Positions 1 through 8,595 are shown, counted from the stretch's first letter. The stretch: 37,934 bases of DNA from Candidatus Dormiibacterota bacterium (GCA_955652675.1 CATPBP010000242.1:1-37934), one strand, 5' to 3'. Notes: generated by a model not told the origin, from the sequence alone. Translations and numbers: made by a program.

Positions 1-18
1 CTCAGGGAGCTTCTCTGA
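1..18 (+). CDS. 3' end of an upstream gene, possibly uvrC
   Basis: Reading from base 1 gives Leu-Arg-Glu-Leu-Leu then TGA at 16-18, one base before the GTG start of the next gene. Five residues cannot identify a protein. However, rapZ commonly follows uvrC, and a short Leu/Arg-rich tail is the right kind of ending for the UvrC helix-hairpin-helix domain. The partial uvrC at the right end of the window lacks just such a tail. The tight spacing to the next start suggests an operon. The assignment is an inference. Confidence 0.35.
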   Translation, partial: LRELL

Positions 19-19
19 G

Positions 20-706
20 GTGTCACTCGTGGTTCTGGGTGGCGCCAGCTCGGAGCGGGTAGAGGCCGCTGTGCGCGAGTTCGAAGCTGCCGGTTTCACC
101 GTGAGACGCGGCGCCGGCCTGGAGCCGGACGGTGCCGAGGGAGACGTCGCCTTCGCCCTCCAGGGAGGGGCCGCGGAAGCCCTGCGTGACGCCGACGCCC
201 GAGGTCTTCGCTACGTGCTCGTCCACCATGGACCTGACGATGGTGAGCCGGAGGGCACCTACGCCCGCGCACACCACCGGGTGGAGAGCCGTGAGCTGGC
301 GGGGCTCGCCAGACGGCTTCGTGCCCGCTCCCGACTCGAGGTGACGTGCCTGGCATTCGGGTACAAGAACGGGATCCCAGAGGACAGCGCCTGGGTCGTC
401 GACAGCCGCTGCCTGGACAACCCGTACTGGGTGCCGGAGCTGAAACCGCTCGACGGCCGGGATCCCAGGGTGCGGGAGTATGTCCTCGGACAGCCGGTGG
501 CCGGCCGTCTTCTCGACGGGCTGGAGGCGGTGATCGTGCCACTCCTGCCTGAGTACAGCCGTCGCGGGCGCATGGAGCTGACGATCGCCTTCGGCTGCAC
601 CGGCGGCCAGCACCGCTCGGTGGCCCTGGCCGAAGAGATGGCGCGCCGCCTCTCCCAGCTCGACGAGGTGGAGGTGCGCGTCAAGGCGCGAGACCTCGGG
701 GAGTGA
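20..706 (+). CDS. rapZ: RapZ-family protein with degenerate N-terminal P-loop
   Basis: RapZ (YvcJ) is an adaptor protein. In Enterobacteria it steers RNase E to the sRNA GlmZ, and its C-terminal domain senses glucosamine-6-phosphate. The C-terminal half (about residues 108-228 of 228) is clearly this family: FGYKNGIPEDSAWVVDSR, the NPYWVPEL block, and GCTGGQHRS at 192-200, which matches the conserved GCTGG-HRS phosphate-binding signature. The N-terminus is odd. It still starts with a hydrophobic strand and a following helix, but where RapZ has a Walker A loop (GxSGSGKS) this protein has GGASSERV, with no GKS/T. It is also about 55 residues shorter than usual (about 285). The GTG start lies one base after an upstream stop, and the stop overlaps the next gene's GTG. 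The usual next gene, yvcK, is absent. The fold assignment is firm; the in-cell role is not known. Confidence 0.85.
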   Translation: MSLVVLGGASSERVEAAVREFEAAGFTVRRGAGLEPDGAEGDVAFALQGGAAEALRDADARGLRYVLVHHGPDDGEPEGTYARAHHRVESRELAGLARRLRARSRLEVTCLAFGYKNGIPEDSAWVVDSRCLDNPYWVPELKPLDGRDPRVREYVLGQPVAGRLLDGLEAVIVPLLPEYSRRGRMELTIAFGCTGGQHRSVALAEEMARRLSQLDEVEVRVKARDLGE

Positions 707-1674
707 GGTGCCTGGTCGTCGGCGGCACGGGCTTCATCGGCACCGCCGCCTGCCGGGAGCTGATGCGCCGCGGCGTGGAGACGATCGCAGCCGGCCGGAC
801 GCCCAGGCCTTACGGGACCTTCACCAGCCACCTCGTCTTTGATCGCACGGACCCCGCTCAGCTGGCGTCGGCGCTGGAACGCGCCCGGCCGGACGTCGTC
901 CTGGACCTGGCGGCCTTCCAGCCCGCCGAGGTTCAGGCGATGGTGGAGCTCTTCAGGGGAGAGCGCTATGTCTTCGTGTCGACCGGGGTCTACCCCGACC
1001 TCCACGGGAGGCCGGCGCGGGAGGAGGACTTTCTGCCCCTGATGGGAGAGCCACCCCCGCCGGCGCCTGGTACGACCCGCAGCGACCTCGAGGCGTACCT
1101 GAGCGGCAAGCGGTGGTGCGAGACGGTGCTGGCGCGCACGGAGGGTTTCCCCTGGGTCTCGGTTCGGCCTCCCGCCGTCTTCGGAGCCGACGACCACACC
1201 TGCCGAATCGCGGCTTATATCCAGCGTGTCCAGGATGGAGGTCCGCTTCTGGTCCCCGCCGAATCGTACGAGCGGCAGGCGGGGCTGGCCTGGAGCCGCG
1301 ACGTCGGTTACGCGTGCGCGCTCGCTTGCGACCTGCAGCGCGATGTGGCGGCCGCCTACAACGTGGCCTTCGAGGGAGTCAGTCTGCGGTCGCTGGTGGA
1401 GTCGATCGGCGGTGCCCTGGGCCGGGAGCCGGAGTTGGTGCCGGTCCCCTTTGCTGAACTGCCGCGATCCGCCAGTCCCTATGGGCCGGACCCCCGGCGC
1501 TCCGCCGGGTACGACCTCAGCCGCTCGAGACGGGAGCTCGGCTTCTTGCCTTCAAAGTTGGAGGACGCCCTGGCCGAGACGCTGGCCTGGTACCTGGTGC
1601 GCCGCCCGTCCCACCCCGGCTATGCAGACCGCCCCGCAGAGCTGGAGCTCGCAGCGCGCCGCTCCCTGAGGTGA
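703..1674 (+). CDS. NAD(P)-dependent epimerase/dehydratase (extended SDR)
   Basis: A 323-residue extended short-chain dehydrogenase. The N-terminus carries GGTGFIG within the first 13 residues, the Rossmann NAD(P)-binding loop. VSTGVYP supplies the serine side of the active site, and YLSGK is the catalytic YxxxK. RPPAVFG and the C-terminal substrate region are typical of NAD-dependent epimerase/dehydratases. The substrate cannot be read from the sequence; nucleotide sugars or related metabolites are the family norm. The GTG start at 703 overlaps the TGA of the RapZ-like gene (GTGA), so the two are probably translated together. It sits where yvcK is expected between rapZ and whiA, but it is not a YvcK homologue. 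Confidence 0.85.
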   Translation: MRCLVVGGTGFIGTAACRELMRRGVETIAAGRTPRPYGTFTSHLVFDRTDPAQLASALERARPDVVLDLAAFQPAEVQAMVELFRGERYVFVSTGVYPDLHGRPAREEDFLPLMGEPPPPAPGTTRSDLEAYLSGKRWCETVLARTEGFPWVSVRPPAVFGADDHTCRIAAYIQRVQDGGPLLVPAESYERQAGLAWSRDVGYACALACDLQRDVAAAYNVAFEGVSLRSLVESIGGALGREPELVPVPFAELPRSASPYGPDPRRSAGYDLSRSRRELGFLPSKLEDALAETLAWYLVRRPSHPGYADRPAELELAARRSLR

Positions 1675-1687
1675 CCAAAACGCCCTC

Positions 1688-1703
1688 CCCCCGCCTACGG
1701 GGG
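1688..1703. terminator. GC hairpin between convergent genes
   Basis: CCCCCG and CGGGGG arms around a CCTA loop lie in the 73-bp gap between two convergent genes, so the hairpin could end transcription in both directions. There is no clear U-tract. It resembles the other C-run/G-run palindromes in this window. Confidence 0.4.
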
Positions 1704-1747
1704 CGCTCGTGCAGCCTGCCCGCAGGGGACCCCGCCCCCTCCTGGCC

Positions 1748-2731
1748 CTAGTAGGTGGCCAGCTTGCGCATGGCGTCGGCGATCTTGGCGGGGGAGGGCA
1801 TGAAGGCTTCCTCCTGCGCCCTGTTGAAGGGCATGGCGGGCACGTCGGGGCCGGCGACCCGTGTGACGGGCGCGTCCAGGTGCTCGAAACCCTCGCCGGC
1901 GATCACGGCGGCGATCTCAGCCCCGAAGCCGCCAGTCAGGTTGTCCTCGTACACGACCATGGCCCTTGCCGTCTTCTCGACGGAGCGCAGGATGGTCTCC
2001 CGGTCCAGCGGCTGCAGGGTGCGCAGGTCGATGACCTCGGCGCTGATCCCCTCGCCGGCGACACTCTCCGCCGCCTCCAGGCAGTAGTGCGTCATCAGGC
2101 CCCAGGCCACGCAGGTCAGCTTGCTGCCCTCCCGGCGGACCACTGCGGGACCGATTGGCGTCAGGTACTCGCCCTCGGGGATCTCGCCTTTGATCAGGCG
2201 GTAGGTCTTCTTGTGCTCGAAGAACATCACGGGGTCGGGATCGCGCACCGCCGATTTCAGCAGCCCCTTGGCGTCCTCGGGGGTGCTCGGGATGACCACC
2301 TTGAGACCGGGCACGTGGGCGTAGAAGGCTTCCACCGACTGCGAGTGGTAGAGCCCGCCGTGGACCCCACCCCCGAAGGGCGCCCGGATCACGAGCGGAC
2401 AGGCCCAGGTGCCGTTCGAGCGGTAGCGCACGCGCGCGGCCTCGCTGACGATCTGGTCGAAGGCAGGGTGGATAAAGTCGGCGAACTGGATCTCGGCGAC
2501 GGGTACCAGGCCGTTGAGCGCCGACCCGACCGCGACACCCACGATTGCCGACTCGGCCAGCGGGGTGTCGAGGACGCGAGCCTCGCCATACCTGGCGTAT
2601 AGGCCCTCGGTGGCCAGAAAGACGCCGCCCTTCTTGCCGACGTCCTCGCCGAGAACCCAGACGCGCTCGTCGCGCGCCATCTCTTCGTCGAGCGCCTCGC
2701 GGACGCCCTCGATCAGCGTCTTGACGGCCAC
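1748..2731 (-). CDS. 2-oxo-acid dehydrogenase E1 component, beta subunit
   Basis: Beta subunit (327 aa) of the thiamine-diphosphate E1 enzyme of a pyruvate or branched-chain 2-oxo-acid dehydrogenase complex, which decarboxylates the oxo acid and passes the acyl group to lipoyl-E2. Recognisable family blocks are GEDVGKKGGVF, DTPLAESAIVG, AEIQFADFIHPAFDQI, RAPFGGGVHGG and the C-terminal VAGPDVPAMPF. The AEIQFAD-I-PAFDQI block is closest to branched-chain E1 beta. The GTG start shares one base with the TAG stop of the alpha subunit (TAGTG), so translation is almost certainly coupled. No E2 or E3 gene is present in the window, so complex assembly depends on genes elsewhere. Pyruvate versus branched-chain substrate is not settled by sequence reading. 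Confidence 0.92.
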   Translation of the reverse strand: MAVKTLIEGVREALDEEMARDERVWVLGEDVGKKGGVFLATEGLYARYGEARVLDTPLAESAIVGVAVGSALNGLVPVAEIQFADFIHPAFDQIVSEAARVRYRSNGTWACPLVIRAPFGGGVHGGLYHSQSVEAFYAHVPGLKVVIPSTPEDAKGLLKSAVRDPDPVMFFEHKKTYRLIKGEIPEGEYLTPIGPAVVRREGSKLTCVAWGLMTHYCLEAAESVAGEGISAEVIDLRTLQPLDRETILRSVEKTARAMVVYEDNLTGGFGAEIAAVIAGEGFEHLDAPVTRVAGPDVPAMPFNRAQEEAFMPSPAKIADAMRKLATY

Positions 2732-3768
2732 TACCCGGGCCCAGATTCCGAGAAGACGTGCCGGTAGATGTCAGAGGCGTCGGGCGGCTCAGCGGCCTCC
2801 GCGATCTGCACAGCCCTATCCACCTCCGAGGTGCACTCCTGCTGGATGCGCTCGTCGTCCTGGTCAGAGAGCAGAGACGCCTGCTGCAGGTAGGTGCGAA
2901 ACCGCTCGACCGGGTCCCTGCGGAGCATGGCCTCGAGCTCCTCGGGCGGCCGGTAGCGGCGCTGGTCGTCGTCGGAGGAATGGGAGGTGAAGCGGGCCAC
3001 CTTGGCGACTATCAGGGTCGGACCTCGCCCGGAGCGACCTTTCTCCACCGCCTCCCTGGTGGCCTCGTAGACGGCAAGCAGGTCGCCGCCGTCCACGGTC
3101 ACGCCTGCCATGCCATAGCCGGCGGCCCGGGCGGCAACCGAGTCGACGCCCATCTGCAGCCGGTGAGGTACAGAGATCGCGTAGTCGTTGTCCTGCACGA
3201 TGCAGATGAAAGGCAGGCGGTGGACGCCGGCGAAGTTCAGGCCCTCGTGCCAGTCGCCCTTCGAGGTGCTCCCCTCGCCGACGCAGGTCACCGCCACCTC
3301 GTCCAGACCTCGGGCTCTGGCGGCGTAGGCGATCCCCACGGCGTGGATCACCTGGGTGGCGACGGTGCTGGAGGTGGTGGCGATGTGAGCCTTGGGCAAG
3401 CTGAAGTGGGAGGGCATCTGGCGGCCGCCCGAGCTCGGGTCGTCCCGGCGGGCGAAGACGGAGAGCATGAAGTCCAGCGGCGTCAGGCCCAGCGCCAGGC
3501 AGAATGCCAGGTCGCGGTAGTAGGGGCAGAGCCAATCCACCCCGGGCCGGAGGGCGGCCGCCGCCCCGACCTGGGCCGCCTCGTGGCCCTGCCCGGAGAT
3601 GACGAAAGGTGCTTTGCCCTGACGGTTCAGGACCCACATTCGACGGTCGATGGCTCGGGCCAGGACCATCTGCCGGTACATGGTGAGCAACCTCTCCGGC
3701 TCGAGGCCAAGGGCCTCGTGCCGCAGCTCCCGGGCACGCGTTGCCCGGGCGGACGCATCTTCGCTCAT
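2731..3768 (-). CDS. 2-oxo-acid dehydrogenase E1 component, alpha subunit
   Basis: Alpha subunit (345 aa), partner of the beta subunit just downstream. It carries the thiamine-diphosphate motif as GEGSTSKGDWHEGLNF...QDNDYAIS; GEG in place of GDG is the form seen in branched-chain E1 alpha chains. The loop around SHSSDDDQRRYR matches the HHSTSDD...YR phosphorylation-loop region of branched-chain oxo-acid dehydrogenases, and SGQGHEAAQVG and PYYRDLAF are also typical. I therefore lean to a branched-chain (Bkd-type) enzyme, though many high-GC bacteria label close relatives as pyruvate dehydrogenase. It starts at ATG 3768, is read divergently from whiA, and has only a weak ribosome-binding site. 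Confidence 0.92.
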   Translation of the reverse strand: MSEDASARATRARELRHEALGLEPERLLTMYRQMVLARAIDRRMWVLNRQGKAPFVISGQGHEAAQVGAAAALRPGVDWLCPYYRDLAFCLALGLTPLDFMLSVFARRDDPSSGGRQMPSHFSLPKAHIATTSSTVATQVIHAVGIAYAARARGLDEVAVTCVGEGSTSKGDWHEGLNFAGVHRLPFICIVQDNDYAISVPHRLQMGVDSVAARAAGYGMAGVTVDGGDLLAVYEATREAVEKGRSGRGPTLIVAKVARFTSHSSDDDQRRYRPPEELEAMLRRDPVERFRTYLQQASLLSDQDDERIQQECTSEVDRAVQIAEAAEPPDASDIYRHVFSESGPG

Positions 3769-3776
3769 CCGTCCCG

Positions 3777-3782
3777 ATTATC
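3777..3782 (-). promoter_or_regulatory. Possible -10 element for the E1 operon
   Basis: On the minus strand GATAAT ends 8 nt before the E1 alpha ATG. A -10 box at this distance would give an almost leaderless transcript, in keeping with the weak ribosome-binding site. I see no convincing -35, so this is tentative. Confidence 0.3.
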
Positions 3783-3804
3783 CCTTAACCGTCGAACGGC
3801 CAGC

Positions 3805-3833
3805 TTGGCAGTGAGAAGGGTAGCGGCTACACT
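3805..3833 (+). promoter_or_regulatory. Sigma70-type promoter for whiA
   Basis: TTGGCA (3805-3810) and TACACT (3828-3833) are separated by exactly 17 bp, matching TTGACA/TATAAT in 5/6 and 4/6 positions. Transcription would start near 3840, giving a leader of about 40 nt to the inferred whiA start at 3882. It lies in the divergent gap between the E1 genes and whiA and is one of the best promoter matches in the window. Confidence 0.6.
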
Positions 3834-3866
3834 GAAGGCTCTGGCTGGGGTGGGGTAGACCAAGCC

Positions 3867-3872
3867 GGAGGT
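3867..3872 (+). promoter_or_regulatory. Ribosome-binding site that fixes the whiA start
   Basis: GGAGGT lies 9 nt upstream of the ATA codon at 3882. There is no in-frame ATG, GTG or TTG within usable distance, so this site argues that initiation occurs at the ATA. Confidence 0.65.
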
Positions 3873-3881
3873 CAGGACGCA

Positions 3882-4832
3882 ATATCCTTCGCGGCCGAAA
3901 TAAAGAGTGAGCTCGCAGGTCTGACGCCGGCGCGTCCGTGCTGTCAGCTAAGCGAGCTCCTGGGCATCTTCTATTCGTCCAAGGGTCGGTTGATCCGGAG
4001 TGGGGACGGAAGGACTGCCTATTTCCCGCTTCTTCGCAACACGGTGGCCCGCAAGGTCGTGCGGCTGGCCCGGATGATCGGGGGGATCGAGGCCAAGTAC
4101 CAGGCGGCCCGGAGCGCCAAGCAGATGGCCTTCTTCATCGAGCTTCCGCTGCCTCGCGGCATGGAGGAGTCGTTCGGCCAACCGGCGGTCCGCGCCTGCC
4201 CCGAGGCTGCCTGCGATCGCAAGGCGCTCCTGCGTGGTGTCTTCATGGGCTGCGGCTCGGTCAATGCCCCCAGCGCCCGCTACCACCTCGAGTTCGTCCT
4301 GCCCACCCAGGGCTGGGCGGCGAGCCTGATCCGCATCCTGCACGAGCAAGGAGTGCGGGCCGGCGTGATGGAGCGAGCCGGACATCACGTGCTGTACGTC
4401 AAGGACGGGGACGGCATCGTCCGCACCCTGTCCCTGATGGGAGCTTCCCGAGGGGTGATGGAGTTCGAGAACGTGCGCGTCGTACGTGAGCTTTCGGGCC
4501 AGGTCAACCGCCGCCTGAACTTCGAGACGGCCAACATCGACAAGACCATCGGCTCGGCGATGCGCCAGGTCTCCGCCATCGGTGAGCTGGAGCGGTCCGG
4601 CCGGCTCCAGGGACTCTCGACGGCTCTGCAGGACATGGCAAGGGCACGCCGGGCCAACCCGGAGATGAACCTGAACGAGCTGGCTCAGCGTATGGCGCTC
4701 TCCAAGTCGGCGGTCAACCACCGCCTGCGCCGGCTGGTGGAGCTCGCCGAAGGCTCGGCTGACGAGGCTGAAGGGGCAGATCCGGCCTCCGAGCCCCGGG
4801 AGCCGGTCGGCCTGGGTACGCGCTCCGCCTAA
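3882..4832 (+). CDS. whiA: WhiA-type DNA-binding regulator, apparent AUA start
   Basis: WhiA is a conserved regulator of monoderm bacteria, linked to sporulation or cell division. It has a degenerate LAGLIDADG homing-endonuclease-like domain and a C-terminal helix-turn-helix. Read from 3882 the product is 316 aa, the normal family length. It begins SFAAEIKSELAGL after the first codon, followed by RPCCQLSELLGIFYSS, matching the family start MSF...VK-EL...PCC...EL. The middle has RKALLRGVFMGCGSV; the C-terminus has NLNELAQRMALSKSAVNHRL, the HTH. The first codon is ATA, placed exactly where the family Met lies, with GGAGGT 9 nt upstream and no stop before 3990. The first standard in-frame start (TTG 3990) would remove 36 conserved residues. 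It heads the gap-pgk-tpiA run. Confidence 0.9.
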   Translation: MSFAAEIKSELAGLTPARPCCQLSELLGIFYSSKGRLIRSGDGRTAYFPLLRNTVARKVVRLARMIGGIEAKYQAARSAKQMAFFIELPLPRGMEESFGQPAVRACPEAACDRKALLRGVFMGCGSVNAPSARYHLEFVLPTQGWAASLIRILHEQGVRAGVMERAGHHVLYVKDGDGIVRTLSLMGASRGVMEFENVRVVRELSGQVNRRLNFETANIDKTIGSAMRQVSAIGELERSGRLQGLSTALQDMARARRANPEMNLNELAQRMALSKSAVNHRLRRLVELAEGSADEAEGADPASEPREPVGLGTRSA

Positions 4833-4875
4833 CATTAGGTTCGTCCGCCGCTCGTCTTGCTTTGGAGGCGTCTCC

Positions 4876-5886
4876 ATGTCCATCAGGGTCGGCATCAACG
4901 GCTTCGGGCGTATCGGCCGGAACATCTACCGGGCGGCGCACGAACTGAACCCAGACGTAGAGATCGTCGCGGTCAATGACCTCGGCGACTCGGCCACGTT
5001 CGCGCACCTTCTCAAACACGACACCGCGCTGGGGACCTTCGGCCCTCGGGTCGAGGCCGCCGGTGAGGAGATAAAGGTCAACGGACGGAGTGTCAAGTTC
5101 CTCTCCGTCAAGGACCCGGGGGAGCTGCCCTGGCGCGACCTGGACGTTGACATAGTCGTGGAGTCGACCGGGCTCTTCACGGACGCCAACAAGGCGCGAG
5201 TGCACATCGACCGCGGGGGAGCCAAGAAGGTCATCATCTCCGCCCCCGCCACCAATCAGGACTACACAGTCGTCATGGGCGTCAACCACCGTGGTTACGA
5301 GCCCGCCTCCCACAACGTCATCTCCAACGGCAGCTGCACCACCAACTGCTTCGTGCCGCTGGCCAAGGTGCTGAACGACAACTTCGGCATCGAGCAGGGG
5401 ATGATGACGACGATCCACGCCTACACCGCGGACCAGCGGCTGCAGGATCTCCCGCACAAGGACCTGCGCAGGGCGCGGGCGGCGGCGGACAACATCATTC
5501 CGACCTCGACCGGAGCCAACCGGGCGGTAGCCGAGGTGCTGCCCGAGCTCACGGGAAAGTTCGTCGGGATGTCCTTCCGCGTGCCTCTTCTCGACGTCTC
5601 GGTCGTGGACCTGACCGTCGATCTGGGGAGGGCCACCTCGGTCGAGGAGATCAATGCGGCTTTCGAGGAGGCCGCCGGCGGCGAGCTGCAGGGCGTGCTG
5701 GCCGTCTCTCACGAGGAGCTCGTGTCCTCGGACTTCAAGACCAACCCCTACTCCTCGATCGTCGACGCCCCGCTCACGCTCACGCTGGGCGAGCGGTCCG
5801 CCAAGGTGGTCTCCTGGTACGACAACGAGTGGGGCTTCAGCTGCCGCATGGTCGACCTGATCACCTACATGGCAGAACGTCTCTAG
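4876..5886 (+). CDS. gap: Glyceraldehyde-3-phosphate dehydrogenase, type I
   Basis: Converts glyceraldehyde-3-phosphate, NAD+ and phosphate to 1,3-bisphosphoglycerate in the cytoplasm. The 336-residue chain starts with the Rossmann motif [10 protein letters not shown]. Asp35 in VNDLG favours NAD+ over NADP+. The catalytic cysteine is Cys154 in SNGSCTTNC, paired with His181 in TIHAYTADQ, and SWYDNEWGF sits near the C-terminus. ATG 4876 is preceded by GGAGG at good spacing. The pgk start lies one base past its stop, and whiA ends 43 bp upstream; this gap-pgk-tpiA order behind whiA is common in monoderm bacteria. Confidence 0.97.
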   Translation: MSIRVGINGFGRIGRNIYRAAHELNPDVEIVAVNDLGDSATFAHLLKHDTALGTFGPRVEAAGEEIKVNGRSVKFLSVKDPGELPWRDLDVDIVVESTGLFTDANKARVHIDRGGAKKVIISAPATNQDYTVVMGVNHRGYEPASHNVISNGSCTTNCFVPLAKVLNDNFGIEQGMMTTIHAYTADQRLQDLPHKDLRRARAAADNIIPTSTGANRAVAEVLPELTGKFVGMSFRVPLLDVSVVDLTVDLGRATSVEEINAAFEEAAGGELQGVLAVSHEELVSSDFKTNPYSSIVDAPLTLTLGERSAKVVSWYDNEWGFSCRMVDLITYMAERL

Positions 5887-5887
5887 C

Positions 5888-7063
5888 TTGAAGGCGTCGT
5901 GGCGTTCGGTCGAGGTGGCTGGCCGCAGGGTGCTCGTGCGCGAGGATCTCAACGTCCCGCTCAAAGACGGCGCCATCGCGGATGACACGCGCGTCCGAGC
6001 GGCCCTGCCAACCCTGCGCGGCTTGCTGGAGAAGGGCGCCAAGGTGATCGTGATGTCTCACCTGGGACGCCCGAAGGGAAGGCCGGCGCCAGAGTTCACG
6101 CTGCGGCCGGTTGCGGACCGGCTGCGCGATTTGCTGGGCCGAGAGGTGTCCTTCGCCGAGGACTGCGTAGGCGAGCCCGCCCGAACCGCGGCCGCCCGCC
6201 TCGGCGAGGGACAGCTTGTTTTGCTCGAGAACGTCCGCTTCCACCCGGGCGAGGAGGCGAACGATCGAGACTTCGCTCGGCAGCTGGCGGAGCTGGGCGA
6301 GATCTTCGTCAACGACGCCTTCGCCGCCTCCCACCGTGCGCACGCCTCGGTGGTCGGGGTCGCGGAGTTCCTGCCAGCTTACGCCGGCGACCTGATGCTG
6401 GCGGAGCTGGAGGCCCTGCATCGCGCGCTGGACGAGCCCCGGCGCCCGCTCGTAGCCATCGTCGGCGGTGCCAAGGTGTCCTCCAAAGCGGGCGTTCTCC
6501 GCTTCCTGCTCCCAAAGGTCGACGCCCTGCTGGTGGGCGGAGCCATGGCCAACACGTTCTTCAAGGCGGATGGGAAGGAGGTTGGCGCGAGCTACGTCGA
6601 GGACGAAGCTCTCCAGGAGACGCGGGCGGTGGCCGAGATGGGAGGCGACCGCCTCGTCCTCCCGATCGACACGGTCTGCGCTCCGAAGATGGAGGCGGGA
6701 CAGCCGACCAGAGTCTTCCCGGCCGGTGAGATCGAGCCGGGCTGGATGATCCTGGACATCGGGCCAGAGACCAGCGCGCTGTTCGCGGAAAGGGTGCGAG
6801 CCGCCGGCACCGTGGTCTGGAACGGCCCGCTCGGTGTGTTCGAGATCCCGGAGTTCAGCGAGGGGACGAAAGCCGTCGCAGAGGCGGTGGCCAATTCGGA
6901 CGCCTTCTCTCTTCTGGGCGGCGGCGACACGGCCGCTGCCGTGGAACAGATGGGGATGGCCGGCAGCTTCTCACACGTCTCCACGGGCGGGGGCGCCACC
7001 CTCGAGTACATGGAGGGCAAGGAGCTTCCTGGGGTGGCCGTGTTGAAGGAGGCAGAGGGATGA
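5888..7063 (+). CDS. pgk: Phosphoglycerate kinase
   Basis: Transfers the acyl phosphate of 1,3-bisphosphoglycerate to ADP. At 391 aa it is of normal length. It shows VREDLNVPL (substrate-binding start of the N-domain), SHLGRPKG, the hinge-side block [12 protein letters not shown] and the C-terminal nucleotide-binding loop [10 protein letters not shown] with [10 protein letters not shown]. The start is TTG at 5888, directly behind the TAG of gap with no ribosome-binding site of its own. Translation is probably coupled to gap. Its 3' end overlaps tpiA by 4 nt. Confidence 0.97.
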   Translation: MKASWRSVEVAGRRVLVREDLNVPLKDGAIADDTRVRAALPTLRGLLEKGAKVIVMSHLGRPKGRPAPEFTLRPVADRLRDLLGREVSFAEDCVGEPARTAAARLGEGQLVLLENVRFHPGEEANDRDFARQLAELGEIFVNDAFAASHRAHASVVGVAEFLPAYAGDLMLAELEALHRALDEPRRPLVAIVGGAKVSSKAGVLRFLLPKVDALLVGGAMANTFFKADGKEVGASYVEDEALQETRAVAEMGGDRLVLPIDTVCAPKMEAGQPTRVFPAGEIEPGWMILDIGPETSALFAERVRAAGTVVWNGPLGVFEIPEFSEGTKAVAEAVANSDAFSLLGGGDTAAAVEQMGMAGSFSHVSTGGGATLEYMEGKELPGVAVLKEAEG

Positions 7064-7878
7064 ACGCTCAGCGTTCCGGGTCCAGGCCCCTGCTGGCCGG
7101 CAACTGGAAGATGAACCCGGCCAGGGCCTCGGAGGCCGCCGAGCTGGCGCGGGGGGTGATCGGCGCCGCCCGGGCCGCGTCGGCGACCGTCGACGTCGCC
7201 CTGCTGCCGCCCTTCCCCTGGCTGCTTGGTGTGGCCGAGCTGCTCCACGAGACCGGCGTCGGTCTGGGCGCCCAGGACTGCTTCTGGGAGCCGGCCGGCG
7301 CCTACACCGGCGAGGTCTCCGCGGTCATGCTCTCGGGATGGTGCCAGTGGGTACTGACCGGCCACTCCGAGCGACGGCAGATCTTTGGAGAGTCCGACGA
7401 GTGGGTCAGCAAAAAGACCAAAGCGGCGATAGGCGTGGGCCTGAACGTCATCCTCTGCGTCGGCGAGCTGGACGACCAGTTCGAGGCCGGGCGGACGGAC
7501 GAGGTGGTCAGCGGGCAGCTGCAGGCAGCCCTCGAGTACATGTCCCCTGGCGATTCCGGCCGGCTGGTGATCGCATACGAGCCGATCTGGGCTATCGGAA
7601 CCGGCAAGAACGCCGATCCCGAGCACGCGTACAAAACGATGCGGGCTATCCGCCGGGTTCTGGACGAGTCCCTGGGTGACGAGGCATCGTCACGCGTGCG
7701 AATCCTCTACGGCGGAAGCGCGAACTCCGGGAACGTCGGCTCCTACGTCGAGCTGCCGCTCTGCGACGGCTGCCTGGTCGGCGGCGCGAGCCTCAAGGCA
7801 CACGAGTTCGCGAGGATGATCGAGGTGGTCGCCGAGGTCTACGGCGGCCCCACCACCGAGGAGGCGACCACCAGTTGA
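7060..7878 (+). CDS. tpiA: Triosephosphate isomerase
   Basis: Interconverts dihydroxyacetone phosphate and glyceraldehyde-3-phosphate. The active-site residues are all present: Asn15 and Lys17 in AGNWKMN, His102 in LTGHSERR, Glu174 in [11 protein letters not shown], and the phosphate-binding loops YGGSAN and VGGASL. At 272 aa it is slightly longer than the usual 250, with a short N-terminal lead and a Thr-rich C-terminal tail. ATG 7060 overlaps the pgk stop as ATGA, so it ends a tightly coupled three-gene glycolytic operon. Confidence 0.97.
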   Translation: MNAQRSGSRPLLAGNWKMNPARASEAAELARGVIGAARAASATVDVALLPPFPWLLGVAELLHETGVGLGAQDCFWEPAGAYTGEVSAVMLSGWCQWVLTGHSERRQIFGESDEWVSKKTKAAIGVGLNVILCVGELDDQFEAGRTDEVVSGQLQAALEYMSPGDSGRLVIAYEPIWAIGTGKNADPEHAYKTMRAIRRVLDESLGDEASSRVRILYGGSANSGNVGSYVELPLCDGCLVGGASLKAHEFARMIEVVAEVYGGPTTEEATTS

Positions 7879-7903
7879 GGGAGCCGCTCTGCGTGGTCCT
7901 GCT

Positions 7904-7922
7904 CGGCCGGCTCCGCCGGCCG
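7904..7922 (+). terminator. Perfect GC hairpin after tpiA
   Basis: CGGCCGGC and GCCGGCCG form an 8-bp perfect stem with a TCC loop, 25 nt after the tpiA stop and 47 nt before sodA. It is followed by GTCCTG rather than a run of T, so it may be a weak terminator or an mRNA end-stabilising hairpin. Confidence 0.45.
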
Positions 7923-7969
7923 GTCCTGTTGCCCAAGTTGGTGTCACTGTCGGAGTCAAGGAGGTAACC

Positions 7970-8578
7970 ATGGCGTTCGAACTTCCGCCCCTGCCGTACG
8001 ACTTCTCGGCGCTCGAGCCGCACATCGACGCCCAGACGATGGAGATTCACCACGATCGCCACCACGGCACCTATGTCAACAACCTGAACGGCGCGATCCA
8101 GAAGCACCCGGAGCTGGAAGGAAAGAGCGTCGAGGATCTGCTGAGCGACCTGAGCTCGGTGCCCGACGACATCCGCACGGTGGTCCGTAACAACGGGGGC
8201 GGACACTACAACCACTCGATCTTCTGGCAGATCATGTCGCCGGATGGCGGCGGCGAGCCCTCCGGTGGGGTCGCGGAGGCAATCAGCGAGGCCTTCGGCG
8301 ACTTCGCCTCATTCAAGGACGCACTCAGCAAGGCGGCCATCGGCCAGTTCGGAAGCGGCTGGGGCTGGCTCTACCTCTCTGGTGGCCGGCTCTCGATCAA
8401 GGGCTTCCCGAACCAGGACAACCCGATCATGGACGGCGGTGTCCCGATCATGGGAGTGGACGTGTGGGAGCACGCCTACTACTTGAAGTACCAGAACAAG
8501 CGCCCGGACTACGTTGCGGCCTGGTGGAACACGGTCAACTGGTCCGCCGTCAACGACCGCTACTCCCAATACCGCTAA
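7970..8578 (+). CDS. sodA: Superoxide dismutase, Mn/Fe family (Mn-like)
   Basis: Dismutates superoxide to hydrogen peroxide and oxygen. The four metal ligands are visible in this 202-residue protein: His27 (MEIHHDRHH), His82 (GGGHYNHSIFW), Asp164 and His168 (GVDVWEHAYY). The GGG-HYNH block and Gln149 in PNQDNP favour manganese rather than iron, although metal choice cannot be proven from sequence. There is no signal peptide, so the protein is cytoplasmic. AAGGAGGT ends 4 nt before the ATG and is among the strongest ribosome-binding sites in the window. It sits between tpiA and secG with a hairpin on each side, suggesting its own transcript. Confidence 0.96.
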   Translation: MAFELPPLPYDFSALEPHIDAQTMEIHHDRHHGTYVNNLNGAIQKHPELEGKSVEDLLSDLSSVPDDIRTVVRNNGGGHYNHSIFWQIMSPDGGGEPSGGVAEAISEAFGDFASFKDALSKAAIGQFGSGWGWLYLSGGRLSIKGFPNQDNPIMDGGVPIMGVDVWEHAYYLKYQNKRPDYVAAWWNTVNWSAVNDRYSQYR

Positions 8579-8595
8579 CCGATCCCTCTCTTTTT

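Noticed and set aside
3990-4832. TTG 3990 as the whiA start
   Set aside because: It would delete the conserved WhiA N-terminus; there is no ribosome-binding site before it, whereas GGAGGT precedes 3882.
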